From contig JALNQF010000065.1 in NCBI GenBank assembly GCA_028456385.1, positions 62,001-126,000 on the forward strand: a stretch of 64,000 bases of DNA. Direction: 5' to 3'. The DNA comes from Ophiosphaerella korrae. Lineage: Eukaryota > Ascomycota > Dothideomycetes > Pleosporales > Phaeosphaeriaceae. A model generated the notes under the pieces. It had not been told where the DNA came from and did not search any database. It saw nothing but the letters and a program-made list of their open reading frames with translations. Each line of letters starts with the position of its first letter. Within the stretch, counting starts at the first letter, position 1. Positions 33,421 to 44,570 of the stretch are shown here, piece after piece. The translations under genes and the position numbers were made by a program.

Positions 33421-34983
33421 ACGTGACCCTCGCTCGAGTCTCAAAGTGCTCCAGAGTCCGTAAGACCATTCTTGTCTTGACCACGTCAGAAATTCAATGG
33501 TAATTCTATAGCTCGTAATGCTAGCAAAGGTAACATAGCGTTGCCGAGAAAGCACTCGGAGCAGCCTCGAGTAGTCGAGCGTCATCCGACGGTAACCACG
33601 ATCTACGTATTCGTCGGCCTAGCTGCCTACCACCATTGCTGAATTCTATATCGCTGGTAGATGTGCAGCCCTCATATTAGCCCGCAACATGATGTGCTTC
33701 TGCATCTCGTTTCTGCATCTCTGCCCTGTGCCCAATTGTCTCGTGGACTATCTCTATGGCTGGCAGTGCCACCGCAGGGAACGCGGCTGCTTGGCTATGT
33801 ATTACTAGACTGATATGCGAGTAGCGTCTATGAATCTGACGTCAATTGGGTCATGCGAACAACTCTACAGCCTCCGCTGAGAAGTTCGTGATCTAGGGCT
33901 GAAAGGTTAGGAAACGAACTTGGGCGGTAGTCACGGATAACCGCCGTCACGATGCCAAAACCCCTTGGTATAGGGTAGATCGTAAGCTGTGTGATGCGGC
34001 AAGGCATATTATAATCGAGTATGTTATTGACGCTGGTGGTGGCATCGAATTTTGCCTCTAATGAGGTTGATTGCGTAAAACTAGACTTCAAGTTCTACGG
34101 TTTAGCCGTGGATATAAGCGATCGTTGGGCCTGCTTCGCTCGTTGCCATTTCAATTTCCTTTTTGGGATTATACTAGATTTATGTGGTCGAACTGCAACT
34201 GTGCTATTGCGCTCACGTTGTTGGAAAGTGCTCGCTGGAAGACCATAAAATGATGTTTCTACCTTACTAAACTTGTTCCCAAGGCTACTCTAATCTCTCT
34301 ACTGTTTGGGCCCTACGCATCTGTCTAATTCTAAACAGTTTTCGCAATCACGGTCCGTATCTTCGGGGGGAAGCGGAGTATTTTGGCAAGTAGTGTAGCT
34401 CAGCTGTCTCTAAGATGTCTTTAAAATAATCATCGACTCCTTCGTTAAAGCCGCTATTGCACGGTAGACATTTGAATCTAACTTTATTGTCCTCGCGTAC
34501 ATTGCTTGGGAGGTAGAGGCTAGAAACTCGAGTTGCATCATGTAACGAAGGTTCTCAGAACACTCGAGACTCTCGTGAACTCTGGTACGAGTTGGGGGCG
34601 GGGCCGATACACCAAAGATCATGACGTTGTATAGTTGTAGTCCAAAGCGGGGCCGATGCGCTACACAGGCGCATAAAAAGCTCGATACTTGCGAAGGGAG
34701 TAAAGCAAGTATTATTCTCCCTTAGATACTAGTAGTACTGTTGAAATACTATCTGTCATCCCTTCACTATCTCCTGTAGCCTACGGCAAGTACTATTGTC
34801 TTCCAGCTACCCCTTAACACATCGAGAGTAGAATCATAGCTCGTTAGATCTTCTTGATGTGACTCTGGCGTACGAATCGATGTGAGGTATGGGAATAGGT
34901 CCATGCCGCTATAGAAAATAGATACTACATAGTTAGGTCAGTTAGCTAGTAATATAAGCTACTTTCCCTCCACGTCGCTAATA
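33421..34983. other. AT-rich gene-poor interval
   Basis: No supported gene. Open frames on either strand are under 90 codons. GCGGGGCCGAT occurs twice near 34.6 kb. The region looks like decayed repetitive DNA. Confidence 0.45.
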
Positions 34984-35154
34984 CCTAGTAGATATATATT
35001 AAACCTATAATATATCCTTGTATATAGTATCCCCTACATAAAACTCTATAGCATATTGCAACCTAAAACATTGGAGCTATCATCACCCTGACATCACAGA
35101 AATTAGCTGCTAGTTATGAAGCCTCTGACTTCATCCAAGATGCGAACAAGCCTT
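34984..35154 (+). mobile_element. RIP-mutated repeat fragment, copy A
   Basis: About 170 bp match, as reverse complement, the segment 48984-49151. Most differences are transitions, including C-to-T and G-to-A changes in this copy (for example CGGCTGC to TAGCTGC, ACCCAAGACG to ATCCAAGATG). Similarity stops abruptly at ...GAACAAGCCTT on one side and CTAGTAGATATAT on the other. Confidence 0.7.
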
Positions 35155-35546
35155 GGCGCAAAGCTTACTTACACAAGACAGAAAATATGTGGTGAGTATG
35201 TCAGGCCATCGGGGACTGTCATGCGACTGCATGGGTTTAAGCATTATATGTGGCGTGATGTAAATCAAGACGTGGAGGGACATGTTGGAGGATGGGGGAG
35301 TAAGATTCTCGGCAATGTTTCATAGGCGCGTGAGAGATTCAACAAGACTGAGTTGATAGAAGTGATGCTCAAATGTGCAACGCGGTGAATTGAAGAAAAT
35401 GGTATTAATTAGCATAACTATATATTGCGTTATAGACATAAACGATCAGTTTGTTAGGCCGAGTCGCATCCACTGGGTCAAATGTGAACATCAGCGATGT
35501 TGAGATTTTATGGAGATTGTAAATGCGAAGGACAGATACCAGCTGT
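35155..35546. other. intergenic
   Basis: Between repeat copy A and the 3' end of the acetate-transporter gene. A 69-codon frame at 35116-35325 overlaps the repeat and is not supported. Confidence 0.5.
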
Positions 35547-36593
35547 CTAAGCGGCGTGCCCAGCATCAGCGCGAGCAGTCGAATTATCAACCTTTTGGCG
35601 CCTCTCGCGGCCTTTATCGGACCAGGGGAAATGGGCGACAGGAATGACGAAGAAGCTATTTGTGGTCAATTAGAGTGGCAGATGACCTGAGTTTGAAGGA
35701 CTAACCTGTTGGAGCTGTCTGCAATACCAGCAAGAGCGTTGTACCAAGCCAGGAATGCAGCCATAAGACCAAACGCACCACCGGCAACAATGCAGCCGCT
35801 TTGGGGACCCTTGCCATCATGTTGCAGATAACCGATCCCGAGGAGAAGGAATGCGATGTCGAGCGTGAAGAACAGGGAGAAGAAAGCAATGGTTGATCGA
35901 AGGGTGCAGAGGAGGAGCAGGAAGGTGAAGATGAACCAGCCCATGAGGTACAATCCGAAAGAGTTGAGAAAGACACCTTCACCAATTTTGACTAGAGCCT
36001 CCTCGATCTCAAATCCACCGGGGGTCAGAATAATGGCAAATGACAACCAGAAGCCACCATAGGAAGATAGAGCGGTAGCACCAAATGTGTTGCCTACAGC
36101 CATTTCCCTGAGATGTATGAGTAACTTACTGCTTGTGTTATGGCGAAATTACTTACCACATGCCAGCAAGAAGCTGAACAAGACCACCATAGCCATAAGC
36201 CAAAGCGACAACAATGTTAGGATGGCCAATGCCTCGTGTCTTGACGTTAATCAACGACAGAACGAAAGTCGTCAAGGCGAAAGCCGAAAGACCAAGAGGA
36301 GCTGGATTGGCGAATTTGCGGTCTGGTTGTCTATAGAGACCAGGTTGGAATTCACCGCCAAAGGCCTGTAGACGGAGTTCCGGGTCGTTGGTGGCAACGT
36401 GAGCGAGAGGGTTGCCGCCATAGTCGTATGGTGTCCTTTGCTTTGTTCGAGCGCCATTGTTGGCATGATCTAATGCCGATGTACCATTTTGCTCCTTCTC
36501 AAAGCTAGGTCCACGCTGTAGCAAGGTTAGGGATTGCGAGGCAAGTAGATGTTTGTGACATACTGGAACGTTGTGCTCAGCAGCTGTGGCCAT
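35547..36593 (-). CDS. GPR1/FUN34/YaaH-family (acetate/ammonia) transporter
   Basis: Four exons: 36593-36564, 36515-36157, 36107-35706 and 35655-35547, introns 48-50 nt; 299 residues. The family signature NPAPLGLSAFALTTFVLSL is at the first membrane segment. It is followed by GIGHPNIVVALAYGYGGLVQLLAGMWEM, NTFGATALSSYGGFWLSFA, FNSFGLYLMGWFIFTFLLLLCTLRS, FFSLFFTLDIAFLLLGIGYL and FGLMAAFLAWYNALAGIAD: six transmembrane segments. The short C-terminal exon supplies FFVIPVAHFPWSDKGRERRQK. Members such as Ato1/AcpA move acetate or ammonium across the plasma membrane. The long hydrophilic N-terminus (about 85 residues) is usual for fungi. Confidence 0.92.
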
Positions 36594-39398
36594 TGTGATT
36601 TAATGTGGGCGTCTCAGTCAAGCTACCAAGGGCTGTATTCGAGTTCCAGGGATTCAAGGAACGAGATAGCAGAAGAAGGTCGTGAGAACAATACAGAGAA
36701 ATCTGGGGAAGGAGGGTTCATATGCGATCGGAAGGCACACAAGGTGAGCGGTCCAACGACCCGCGCCATAAGCTGGGTACCCCATTCACTCTAGTATAGC
36801 AGGCTAAGGGCAAGCAATTAGTGTCCAAAAGATGTTGTCCTAGGCCACTCAAATCACTTCCCCATACGAATCTCTCCAGACCGGGTAAAGGAGCAGCATG
36901 GGGGACCCACAAGGAGTGGACTGACAAACGATCATCACCCATGACAGCCACTTGCCGCATCGATCAGCGGTCCAATGAGGGTTGCCGAGGCCGGTCCAAC
37001 GCCAACAACAACGCCTGGGAGTTAGTGCCAAATCGATCGGACTTTGGGTTATGAGCCTTTATACCCTCCTGTGAGCTAGAGGGATGCAAATGACGCGAAG
37101 AAACGGGAGTGCTTCTCTCCGCCTCCCACTCTAGTGGTCGCCCCTTCCACCACCCAGGCCTGACATCATCATGACCCATGACTCTTCACCACCCAAAGTG
37201 ACTTTCCAAGCCCCCAAAGCCGTAGAGCCGACACAACACTGTCATCAATTCTCGCAGTAATCTGGCCCCACAATTTGATGAGAGCTGCTTTTACGAACCA
37301 TCCCGGCCAGTGCCTGGGCCTTGACTGGCCGGCTTGGTGCAGACATTCTCACCCTGGGGCGTACCGAAGTTTGTGGCTGTTATATTTATATGCAACGGAA
37401 ATTGGGCCTGACGAAACCGAAACCTTCGTGTCTAGTAACGCAGCTTTGCTTGTGCTTGCTACCAGGATGCTGGGTATCGCGGCTGAGAGTCAACCACACC
37501 CCAATGACCAGGTCTCCCGACACAGGCATCACAACAACTTCTTTGACTCGCTAGGCCAGTAGCCGATAGTTTGCCGGAGATGACGGGAATGTTTCGACGC
37601 AAAACGGCTGGGCGCATTGGACAGGCTAGGATGACGATGGCATGCACTAGGAAAGGTGGTTATGTGGATGGCCAAGCTTTATCCAAGAGCCTAGGCATCA
37701 AGCCACCGGCACTTTGGCAAAGCATGACATAACATCACATCATCGCCGACTTGTTGTGCAGAAGCGCGACCGTGACAACGAGAAGGCGATGCATTTGTTT
37801 GGGCTATCTCAAATCTTGCATTAATTTTCGATGGTTGAGATTCTAGCGCAGGGAAAAAGGGGCTCTGCGATATGTGGAGACTTGGAACTTTGCTCGCGAG
37901 CTAGTTGGCTTCTGCGGGCATCCTGGATAACAGTGGATGCTCGGACAGGATCCTGCCTCTCACCTGAGCGCACGGCTAAGGCTGCAATTTGGCTGCTGCG
38001 TTCTGCTCGGACCTGCGGGAGAAGATGCTGCGTTTTGGAGATTCATCGTGTCCATCCATTTTTTCCACCAACGTGCGTGGCCAGGTTTCTGGTCCGAATG
38101 AATAAGTTGTCTTTGCCAGCCTTGTTGGTGACAGGAAGTACGTTGACCTCAATCTTCTTACTGCGATTGTATTGCCGTGGACTTTTGACACTGTTGCTAC
38201 GACCACTGTCCAGGCGGCTTGCGCTGAAGCCACGCACGTCGATAATTGGCTGCCATTAGGACGGGTTCCAATGATGAGCGTTGCAAATATAGTCAAACAA
38301 CCTCACGCCCAATTGTTTTTAGGCTAATTGAGACGTCTTTCTACGTTGATATTGCAGCGGTCCGCTTTGGATACTGCTCCGCATTCTTATTATTGAAACG
38401 GCGACAAGCAAAGGATGAGCGCGAATTATTGCTTGCAATAGCCACATAGAGTTGACTATGGACATCTGTCTTGGGCTGTAATCGCAGGTGTGTTAGATGG
38501 TCCCATGAAAAAATTCCTGGCTCCTGAAATACTGCGCAAAGAGCAACTGCTGGTTCTTTGCATGACCGGGTAGCTTCCTCGATAGGAGAAGCGGAGATGT
38601 CTCATGATGATTTGGAGACCCCGCACCAGCCCTGTGCATGAAATACCAGCAAGGCGGAAACTAAACAAGTTCAAAGGTTTCGAAACTCAGGTGCTCAATA
38701 GGCTACCATAGACACTTCCGCAAGGTCCCGGCTGACAAAAGGTTGACCAGGTGGAGATCAAAAGCGGCGAACTAAGTCCTAATGGGAACCGCTCAAGAAG
38801 GTGTACCTAGTTCGCTCAACAGTCTGTGTGTTCTGCGTGTTGTTCATCTTCTTTGATAGTCTTTTATGGGGAGATGGACGGACGTCGCAACAACCACAGT
38901 CAAGATGAGTGGTGGCGTATGCTTGGTATTGCGTCCCGGCTTGGTAAACTTGGCGTAGATCGCTTGGGGTGAGAAGAGGCGCATAGCGAGCCGAGCTGGG
39001 GCGAAGACAAGCGGTTCAGGTCATTGTTGAGAAATTGCGGGAAAAATGAGGCCTGCGAAAGCGTTCGCGATGGTTTAGCTTGGTGTTGAGTTCCGAGCCC
39101 ATGGACAGGTGGGTCACTGTGTGTGGCTCATGGTACGTAATTGGTGTGTCGATCGTGTTCCTAGCGCGGGGAAGCTTGAGCTCCAACATGGTGCACGACA
39201 GCTTCGCCCCCAGGATGACGTGCAAAGCTTACAGGCACACTCCTTCCTGGAGGCCGTCTATCAGGCAACCACAACTAAGCTCCTGATCAATACCTTTCAT
39301 GCACCTTTTACTGAACTAATACACTGCTTTATCTTACAACATTGTGTACTTTTGTCTTGCCACGCAGCTGCTGCCTATCGTCCAGCTTACCCGCCATC
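36594..39398. other. gene-poor interval of normal GC content
   Basis: 2.8 kb between divergent start codons of the transporter and the AAA ATPase. Numerous 60-140-codon frames exist on both strands, none with a domain or consistent splice signals. No tRNA recognised. Unlike the 30-35 kb zone it is not AT-rich, so long regulatory sequence or unannotated non-coding RNA is possible. Confidence 0.45.
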
Positions 39399-40883
39399 AT
39401 GACAGGGCACAGCTTCACCGTAAACTCCCACGAGGACCTCACTAGCCGCGAATACTTCCACCATTCCTCTGCCCAGCGCGTCAACACGGATGCCGTGCTC
39501 GTCGAGGCCCTTCGCAAGCAATATCCCAACCTCGAGCTCATCATTGTGCCACGCGGCCTCACAAACCTACTCGCATACGCCGCAGCTGGCTTTGCCAAAG
39601 CCACCCCACTCGAGGATGCTGTCAACGACCCTGTGTATGGCGTGGGTCTCAAATGGCGATCCTACGTGCCTCCGAATAGGCGACTTGACAATGACCCAGG
39701 GGCTTTCGTAGAGAGCATCGTCTTCGGCAAATACCTGTACAAGTGGAAGGACCAAGAGATCATCCTATACATAGCAGATGGCCGCGACGGTGGATCAGCC
39801 TACCCTGTGATATCGAATCATTACATTCTCACCGCGAACGAGCATAAGGTAGATGAGTTGCTGAAGCTCACCGCAACATGGGGCTCACAACTGCACAATG
39901 AAGTGTGGGTCTTTGATCAGGGCTATTGGCAGAAGAGCGCTGAGCTGTTCAACTCTGTCCAAAAGGCTAGCTGGGACGCTGTGATTCTCGATGAAGACAT
40001 GAAAAAAGCACTCATTGCTGACGTGGAGAACTTCTTTGATGGCCAGAAGACGTATCAAGACTTGCAAGTCCCGTGGAAGCGGGGTATCATCTACTATGGG
40101 CCCCCAGGTAACGGCAAGACCATCAGCATCAAGGCCATGATGCACAGCCTCTATCAGCGCGGTATCGACGAGGGAGACAAGCGACTTACGGTCCCCACCC
40201 TCTACGTCCGCACTTTGACATCTTTCGCCGGCCCAGAGTACTCGCTACGCCAGATCTTTTCCAAAGCTCGGCAAGAAGCACCTTGCTATCTCGTCTTCGA
40301 GGACCTCGATTCAATTGTCAGTGACAACGTCCGATCCTACTTCCTCAACGAAGTCGATGGTCTAAAGTCTAATGACGGCATTCTCATGGTTGGCTCAACC
40401 AACCACCTCGACAGGCTCGATCCAGGCATCGCAAAGCGACCTAGCCGCTTCGATCGAAAATACTACTTCTCCGATCCAAACCATGACCAACGCGTTCAAT
40501 ATGCCAAATTCTGGCAGCGCAAGCTGGCAGACAATAAAAACCTCGACTTCCCCGACAAACTATGCAACAGAATTGCCGACATAACCGACAAATTCTCTTT
40601 TGCATACATGCAGGAAGCTTTTGTTGCTTCACTCCTTGCCATCGCAACTCGCAGCGGATCAAGCGCAGTCACAAACCCACGCGATCGCCAGACCCATTTC
40701 TGGTCCGGCCCACACGATCCACTAACAGAGGTCGAAAATCCCATAATACCCGAATACCTGAGGACGAGACGCGCCAGTGAGGATCCCGACCTTGAGCACT
40801 TGGAGCTGTGGATTGAGATGCAGAAACAAGTCAAGATTTTGAGAGACGAAATGGAGGAGAAGCGCATTCTTACTAGAGTGTAG
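39399..40883 (+). CDS. fungal AAA+ ATPase (CDC48/proteasome-ATPase-like core)
   Basis: Single exon; ATG at 39399 (MTGHSFTVNSHEDL), 494 residues. The N-terminal 200 residues are a fungal-specific region (VYGVGLKWRSYVPP, FGKYLYKWKDQEIILYIADGRDGG). The AAA module follows: Walker A GPPGNGKT at 234-241, Walker B LVFEDLD at 298-304, sensor-1 STN near 333-335 and arginine-finger region RPSRFDR at 347-353. The C-terminal helical domain includes FSFAYMQEAF. This family is common and multi-copy in filamentous fungi; its substrate is unknown. It is not Bcs1, whose N-terminal domain and membrane segment are absent. The C-terminus is charged and probably coiled (LELWIEMQKQVKILRDEMEEKR). Confidence 0.85.
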   Translation: MTGHSFTVNSHEDLTSREYFHHSSAQRVNTDAVLVEALRKQYPNLELIIVPRGLTNLLAYAAAGFAKATPLEDAVNDPVYGVGLKWRSYVPPNRRLDNDPGAFVESIVFGKYLYKWKDQEIILYIADGRDGGSAYPVISNHYILTANEHKVDELLKLTATWGSQLHNEVWVFDQGYWQKSAELFNSVQKASWDAVILDEDMKKALIADVENFFDGQKTYQDLQVPWKRGIIYYGPPGNGKTISIKAMMHSLYQRGIDEGDKRLTVPTLYVRTLTSFAGPEYSLRQIFSKARQEAPCYLVFEDLDSIVSDNVRSYFLNEVDGLKSNDGILMVGSTNHLDRLDPGIAKRPSRFDRKYYFSDPNHDQRVQYAKFWQRKLADNKNLDFPDKLCNRIADITDKFSFAYMQEAFVASLLAIATRSGSSAVTNPRDRQTHFWSGPHDPLTEVENPIIPEYLRTRRASEDPDLEHLELWIEMQKQVKILRDEMEEKRILTRV

Positions 40884-41066
40884 AGCAGACCTAGGATTGG
40901 CACGGAAGTACCGACTAGGCCTAGGGTAGGCGCGAAGAGCTTGACGAGGTACAGGGATGAAGTGGATGCTTTATTGCATGGAAAGAAATCAGACGATGAA
41001 GCACGAAAAAATGCTCGTACTCAAGCTGAAGAGCCATACCCTCTGACTCAAATACCTGATGTAGGC

Positions 41067-42222
41067 TTAGAAAAGTGCAAATGCACTACAGTATGACACG
41101 CTACTGTCTTTGACGTCCGTAACCAACCCACTTCTTTCATATCTCAAGAATTTGAACCTTCCTTTCCCCTCACTCAATCCTTCCGCCTTTTCTACCGCCG
41201 CCATGAATACCCCAATCGGATGCCTCCCACACACTGTATTTCCTGTGTCTCTCAGCTGCTGTAAGAAATCCTTATGACTCCCACTCTCCACTGCATCCAT
41301 GCTCTCCTGATCGATGGCCGCAATGCTCTCATGTATGGGCCAGTCCTTGGCTATCTTGGAGCTCGAACGTAGCTGAGACGCCGAAGAGCCATCAGCAGAC
41401 TGGTAGTATGTATACCGGAAGCGCGAACCCCAGTGACAAAAGTCGGAGGAAATGACGAAGAGGTTGGAAGGGTCGACGAGGTAGGGGGCGAGAAGCGTGC
41501 CGAAGTTTGTTTCGGCGGCTGGGTCAGTGTTGCCGATCATGATTGGGACTAGGGGTACAGATGTTGGGTCGGATTGGAAGCTAGAGTTCTTTCTGGGTAT
41601 TTTGTTAGTAGGTTGGTGAGGTGTGGTGGAGTAGTGCGACGTGCAGTGATAGCATCTTGTAGATGTATGGGAGGTGCATTTCCAAGCTGTGTTCGTCTTC
41701 GTCTACACTCCTGCTCATTGCCTCGAGGTCCCATCTCTGCTGTATCTCGTTGACTAGCTTAGTGTCTACCGTCAAGTCTCCCAGAGGGGTACCGTACTTG
41801 TCGCAGGCAGTTGTCGCGGCGCCACTGAGGTAGTAGTGATGTGATGGGCCCAGGAGGAAAATACGCTTGCTGTCATTTGAATCAGACAATGATACTATAA
41901 TATTAATATGTGGACATACGCATTCGCCCAGTCAGCGCTCTTGTAGGCCCATGCAGCAGCAGGCCCGGAGTACGAGTATCCAGCATGCCTACGTAACCAT
42001 GAGCCCAGATTCTACTACGAATCATCAAAGTACAGCCTACGGAGCAATTATGGCTCGAGCATTTGGAATGGGAAATGTGACTTGTCCTTGTTGAGAAGAT
42101 GTCGAGCCAATGGGTGTAGTTGAGCCAGGCACAGCTCCTAGCCAGCCGTCAAGCTGCTGTGAAAGGAGCTGGCTATTTTCTGTATACCATGAGCCGGCAT
42201 GGGTAGCTCTGCGGGTAACCAT
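41067..42222 (-). CDS. MEMO family protein
   Basis: ATG at 42222 (MVTRRATHAGSWYTEN). Exons 42222-42041, 41988-41920, 41869-41654 and 41592-41067 sum to 330 residues. Conserved blocks: THAGSWY, IIAPHAGYSYSGPAAAWAYK, KRIFLLGPSHHYY, TPLGDLTVD, MSRSVDEDEHSLEMHLPYIYK, LVPIMIGNT, LFVISSDFCHWGSRFRYTYY, ESIAAIDQESMDAVESG, TVCGRHPIGVFMAAVE. The histidines of HAGYSYSG, the DEHSLEMHLP acidic/His set and the Cys of TVCGRHPI form the putative metal site, by homology to human MEMO1 and LigB dioxygenases. The third intron (41653-41593) has a strong CTAAC branch site but no GT donor in the right phase; GC at 41653-41652 is the only in-frame choice found. Confidence 0.87.
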
Positions 42223-42712
42223 GTTGGTAGTTGAAGGCAAAAGAAGAGATATCGGGGATATGGAGTGTTGGTAATGGTGGCAGTCTAACAGCAATTGCTC
42301 GCGGGGTAGCTGGGAATCACTGGTGGGGTAGGAGCTCCCTGTGTCGCGCGACCAGTGTAGGGCTATTGATGTGTGCCATTTCTCTCTCTATCAACCACGG
42401 GCGACAAGATTGTGAAAAATAAAATAATATATATATATATACAAGAGAATAATGAGCTGCCCATTAAATAATTCCCAACCTACGACTGTTGATTAATGTT
42501 TCGTTAAAACGCTCGAATCGGCATGCAAAGTGTGGGTAGCCCATGTCCAAGCCCCTCGTCGCGGACGCGAATGTGCAACACGCGACGCGCCACACCAGCC
42601 AGCCTTCCGCATCATTACACACCCGTCATCCCGTCTCACCCTCCTCGCTCAACATCATCCTTCTAATCTACGTCGCACATCATCCCTTACTTTCTATCTA
42701 TTACCAGCAATC
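42223..42712. promoter_or_regulatory. divergent promoter region, MEMO / Cys-rich protein
   Basis: 490 bp between divergent starts, with an (AT)n tract near 42428-42440. No specific sites are assigned. Confidence 0.35.
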
Positions 42713-43440
42713 ATGGCCATTAAACGCAAGCGTTCTGACGATGAGTCGCCACTCTCCACGTCCAGCTTTGGCTCCATGTGCACCCCTGAAGCATCGTCAT
42801 CAGCACCGTTTCCCCAGGCTTTCTCTGGCTCAATGGGCATGGAATCTGATGTATCACATCGACACAATGCATGGGACTTTGCGAGCGTGGGCCGAGTCAA
42901 GAGTAGCGATTGGGGTAATCGGACGCGAAAACGGTTTCGCGACAATCGTCCCGATGAGCGTGCCATTCACGGTATGCTCAAATGAAACCCAACACTATAA
43001 CCACGAACTCATTTTATATAGAAAATACACTGCAAAGGCTCTTTGCTGCACAACGCAATCACCCTGATGCATCGCCTGCACCGTCCGACACAATTCCACC
43101 TCAGCACCCAGTCCCCCTACCTTCCAAGCCGCAAAAGTCAACATTGCACTCCTTTTGGAAACTTCCTGCGCCTCCTGTTCAACCCCCTACGTTCTTAGCT
43201 CAACCACAACCGGTCGATTCGCTCTCACCGCGCTGTGATGACTGCGATGCCCCGTTACAGAGCGTCAATGACAGCATGGACGTAGACATGGACATTGACA
43301 TGGGCGGTGCCGTAGAAAACACACCGTTTGCCTGTAGTGATTGTGGCAAGAATGTGTGCGGCACTTGCGCTGTGGTGTCAATCAGACGGCATTGCCTGCA
43401 ATGCACGGCAAATGGAAGAAACTCGAGTCGGTGGTGGTAG
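42713..43440 (+). CDS. small nuclear-type protein with C-terminal CxxC zinc-binding domain
   Basis: ATG at 42713 (MAIKRKRSDDESPL), intron 42972-43021 (50 nt), 225 residues. The first part is Ser-rich with a basic start (KRKR) resembling a nuclear localisation signal. A Pro/Gln-rich middle follows (LPSKPQKSTLHSFWKLP, where STLHSFWKLP is notable). The C-terminus has paired CxxC motifs: CDDCDAPL ... FACSDCGKNVCGTCAVVSIRRHCLQC, nine cysteines plus a His, enough for two zinc sites in a treble-clef or RING-like arrangement. Between them is an acidic MDVDMDIDM stretch. I know of similar hypothetical proteins in dothideomycetes but no assigned function. Confidence 0.75.
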
Positions 43441-44287
43441 AGGATGTCACAGTTCAAAGAGCATGGATGTCATTGGTGTAACTAGTTCTATTTGGTACAT
43501 GATATCCTTTATTTGCACGCGTTTAGCAGGGCGTTTAGGGACTATGCACGGTGCAAAAGCAGATTGTTGGAACAAACATACACCATTAAGCAATGGGTGA
43601 CGTTCTATCAATTATATTTTTTAATCTAGCAACTCTCAAGGAAGAATGGTGCAAAAATACTTGCTGCCGATTCATAAACGTATGCTTGAGTCACATTTAC
43701 AAAAATTACCGGTTCTCTCTCTGAGTGAAGGCCTTCGCGGCGGACGAAGTAGACATTCATAACTGCAGCTCACCCTTATTTTCGCCAACACAAGCTCATC
43801 AGTCGAACTGTTAGCAGCGCTTAGGTTCCGCGATAGTTTGGCCTCGGACTTTTGCATGTCTTGTGGAAATCTTACCATCATGTTTTATGCAAAATGCCGT
43901 GCCCAGGTCAAGCCCCTTGCCCAGCCGATCCAACTCGCGAGCATCTTCAGCCGAGTCCCACTCAAGTGCTTTCAACACGTAAAAGTTGTCAAAGGTTACT
44001 AAAACAAGCATCGAAAAGAAATCGTTTCACCTTACTATATTCTACAAAGATATTCGTAGATTTCAGAGGTAGTTAGTTCTGTTTATGTGGATTCAAAGGG
44101 ATTCCGACGTTGGTGCTGGGGCTTCGGTTGCCCAGTGCGGAACAGGGAAACTATATGGGTGTCTGGCTGAACTTGCGCTCTGGTGGGCTCACTTGGCTAG
44201 AATTTATCACTACATCAATGTCAATCATAAATTATGGAATGTTTATTTTTATTTACTTTGCCAAATCTTTAAATTCTGCATTAGTTC
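43441..44287. other. intergenic
   Basis: About 850 bp before the tRNA gene. Frames near 43.7-44.0 kb on both strands overlap and are unsupported. Confidence 0.5.
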
Positions 44288-44375
44288 GGCTCGATAGTGT
44301 AGTGGTTATCACGTCTGCTTTACATCTTCCAGTAAGGTTCGCAGAAGGCCGGGAGTTCGAAACTCCCTCGAGTCA
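44288..44375 (+). tRNA. tRNA-Val(UAC) with a short intron
   Basis: The acceptor stem GGCTCGA pairs with TCGAGTC (one G-T), followed by discriminator A at 44375. The D-arm carries TAGTGTAGTGGTTATCA. The anticodon stem TCTGC pairs with GCAGA around loop TTTACAC, giving anticodon TAC. The T-arm is GGGAG-TTCGAAA-CTCCC. A 15-nt intron, about 44325-44339, interrupts the loop between positions 37 and 38, the canonical site for nuclear tRNA introns. As usual for eukaryotes, CCA is not encoded. Confidence 0.92.
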
Positions 44376-44570
44376 AACAATTTTTGTTGTTTATTTTTGC
44401 TAGAAGTACGCATTCGAGAGGAGATATCTTATTTTCGTGAAAGTTGTGGTTGTGGCGCAGTGTGTCATGTGGATTGTCAGTTGTCCCTGCGCTAAAAGTC
44501 GAGCTGACCTCCAACCTCAGGCTTTCCACCCAACCTTATTCATCACTATCTCCATCAACCACGCCCAAAA

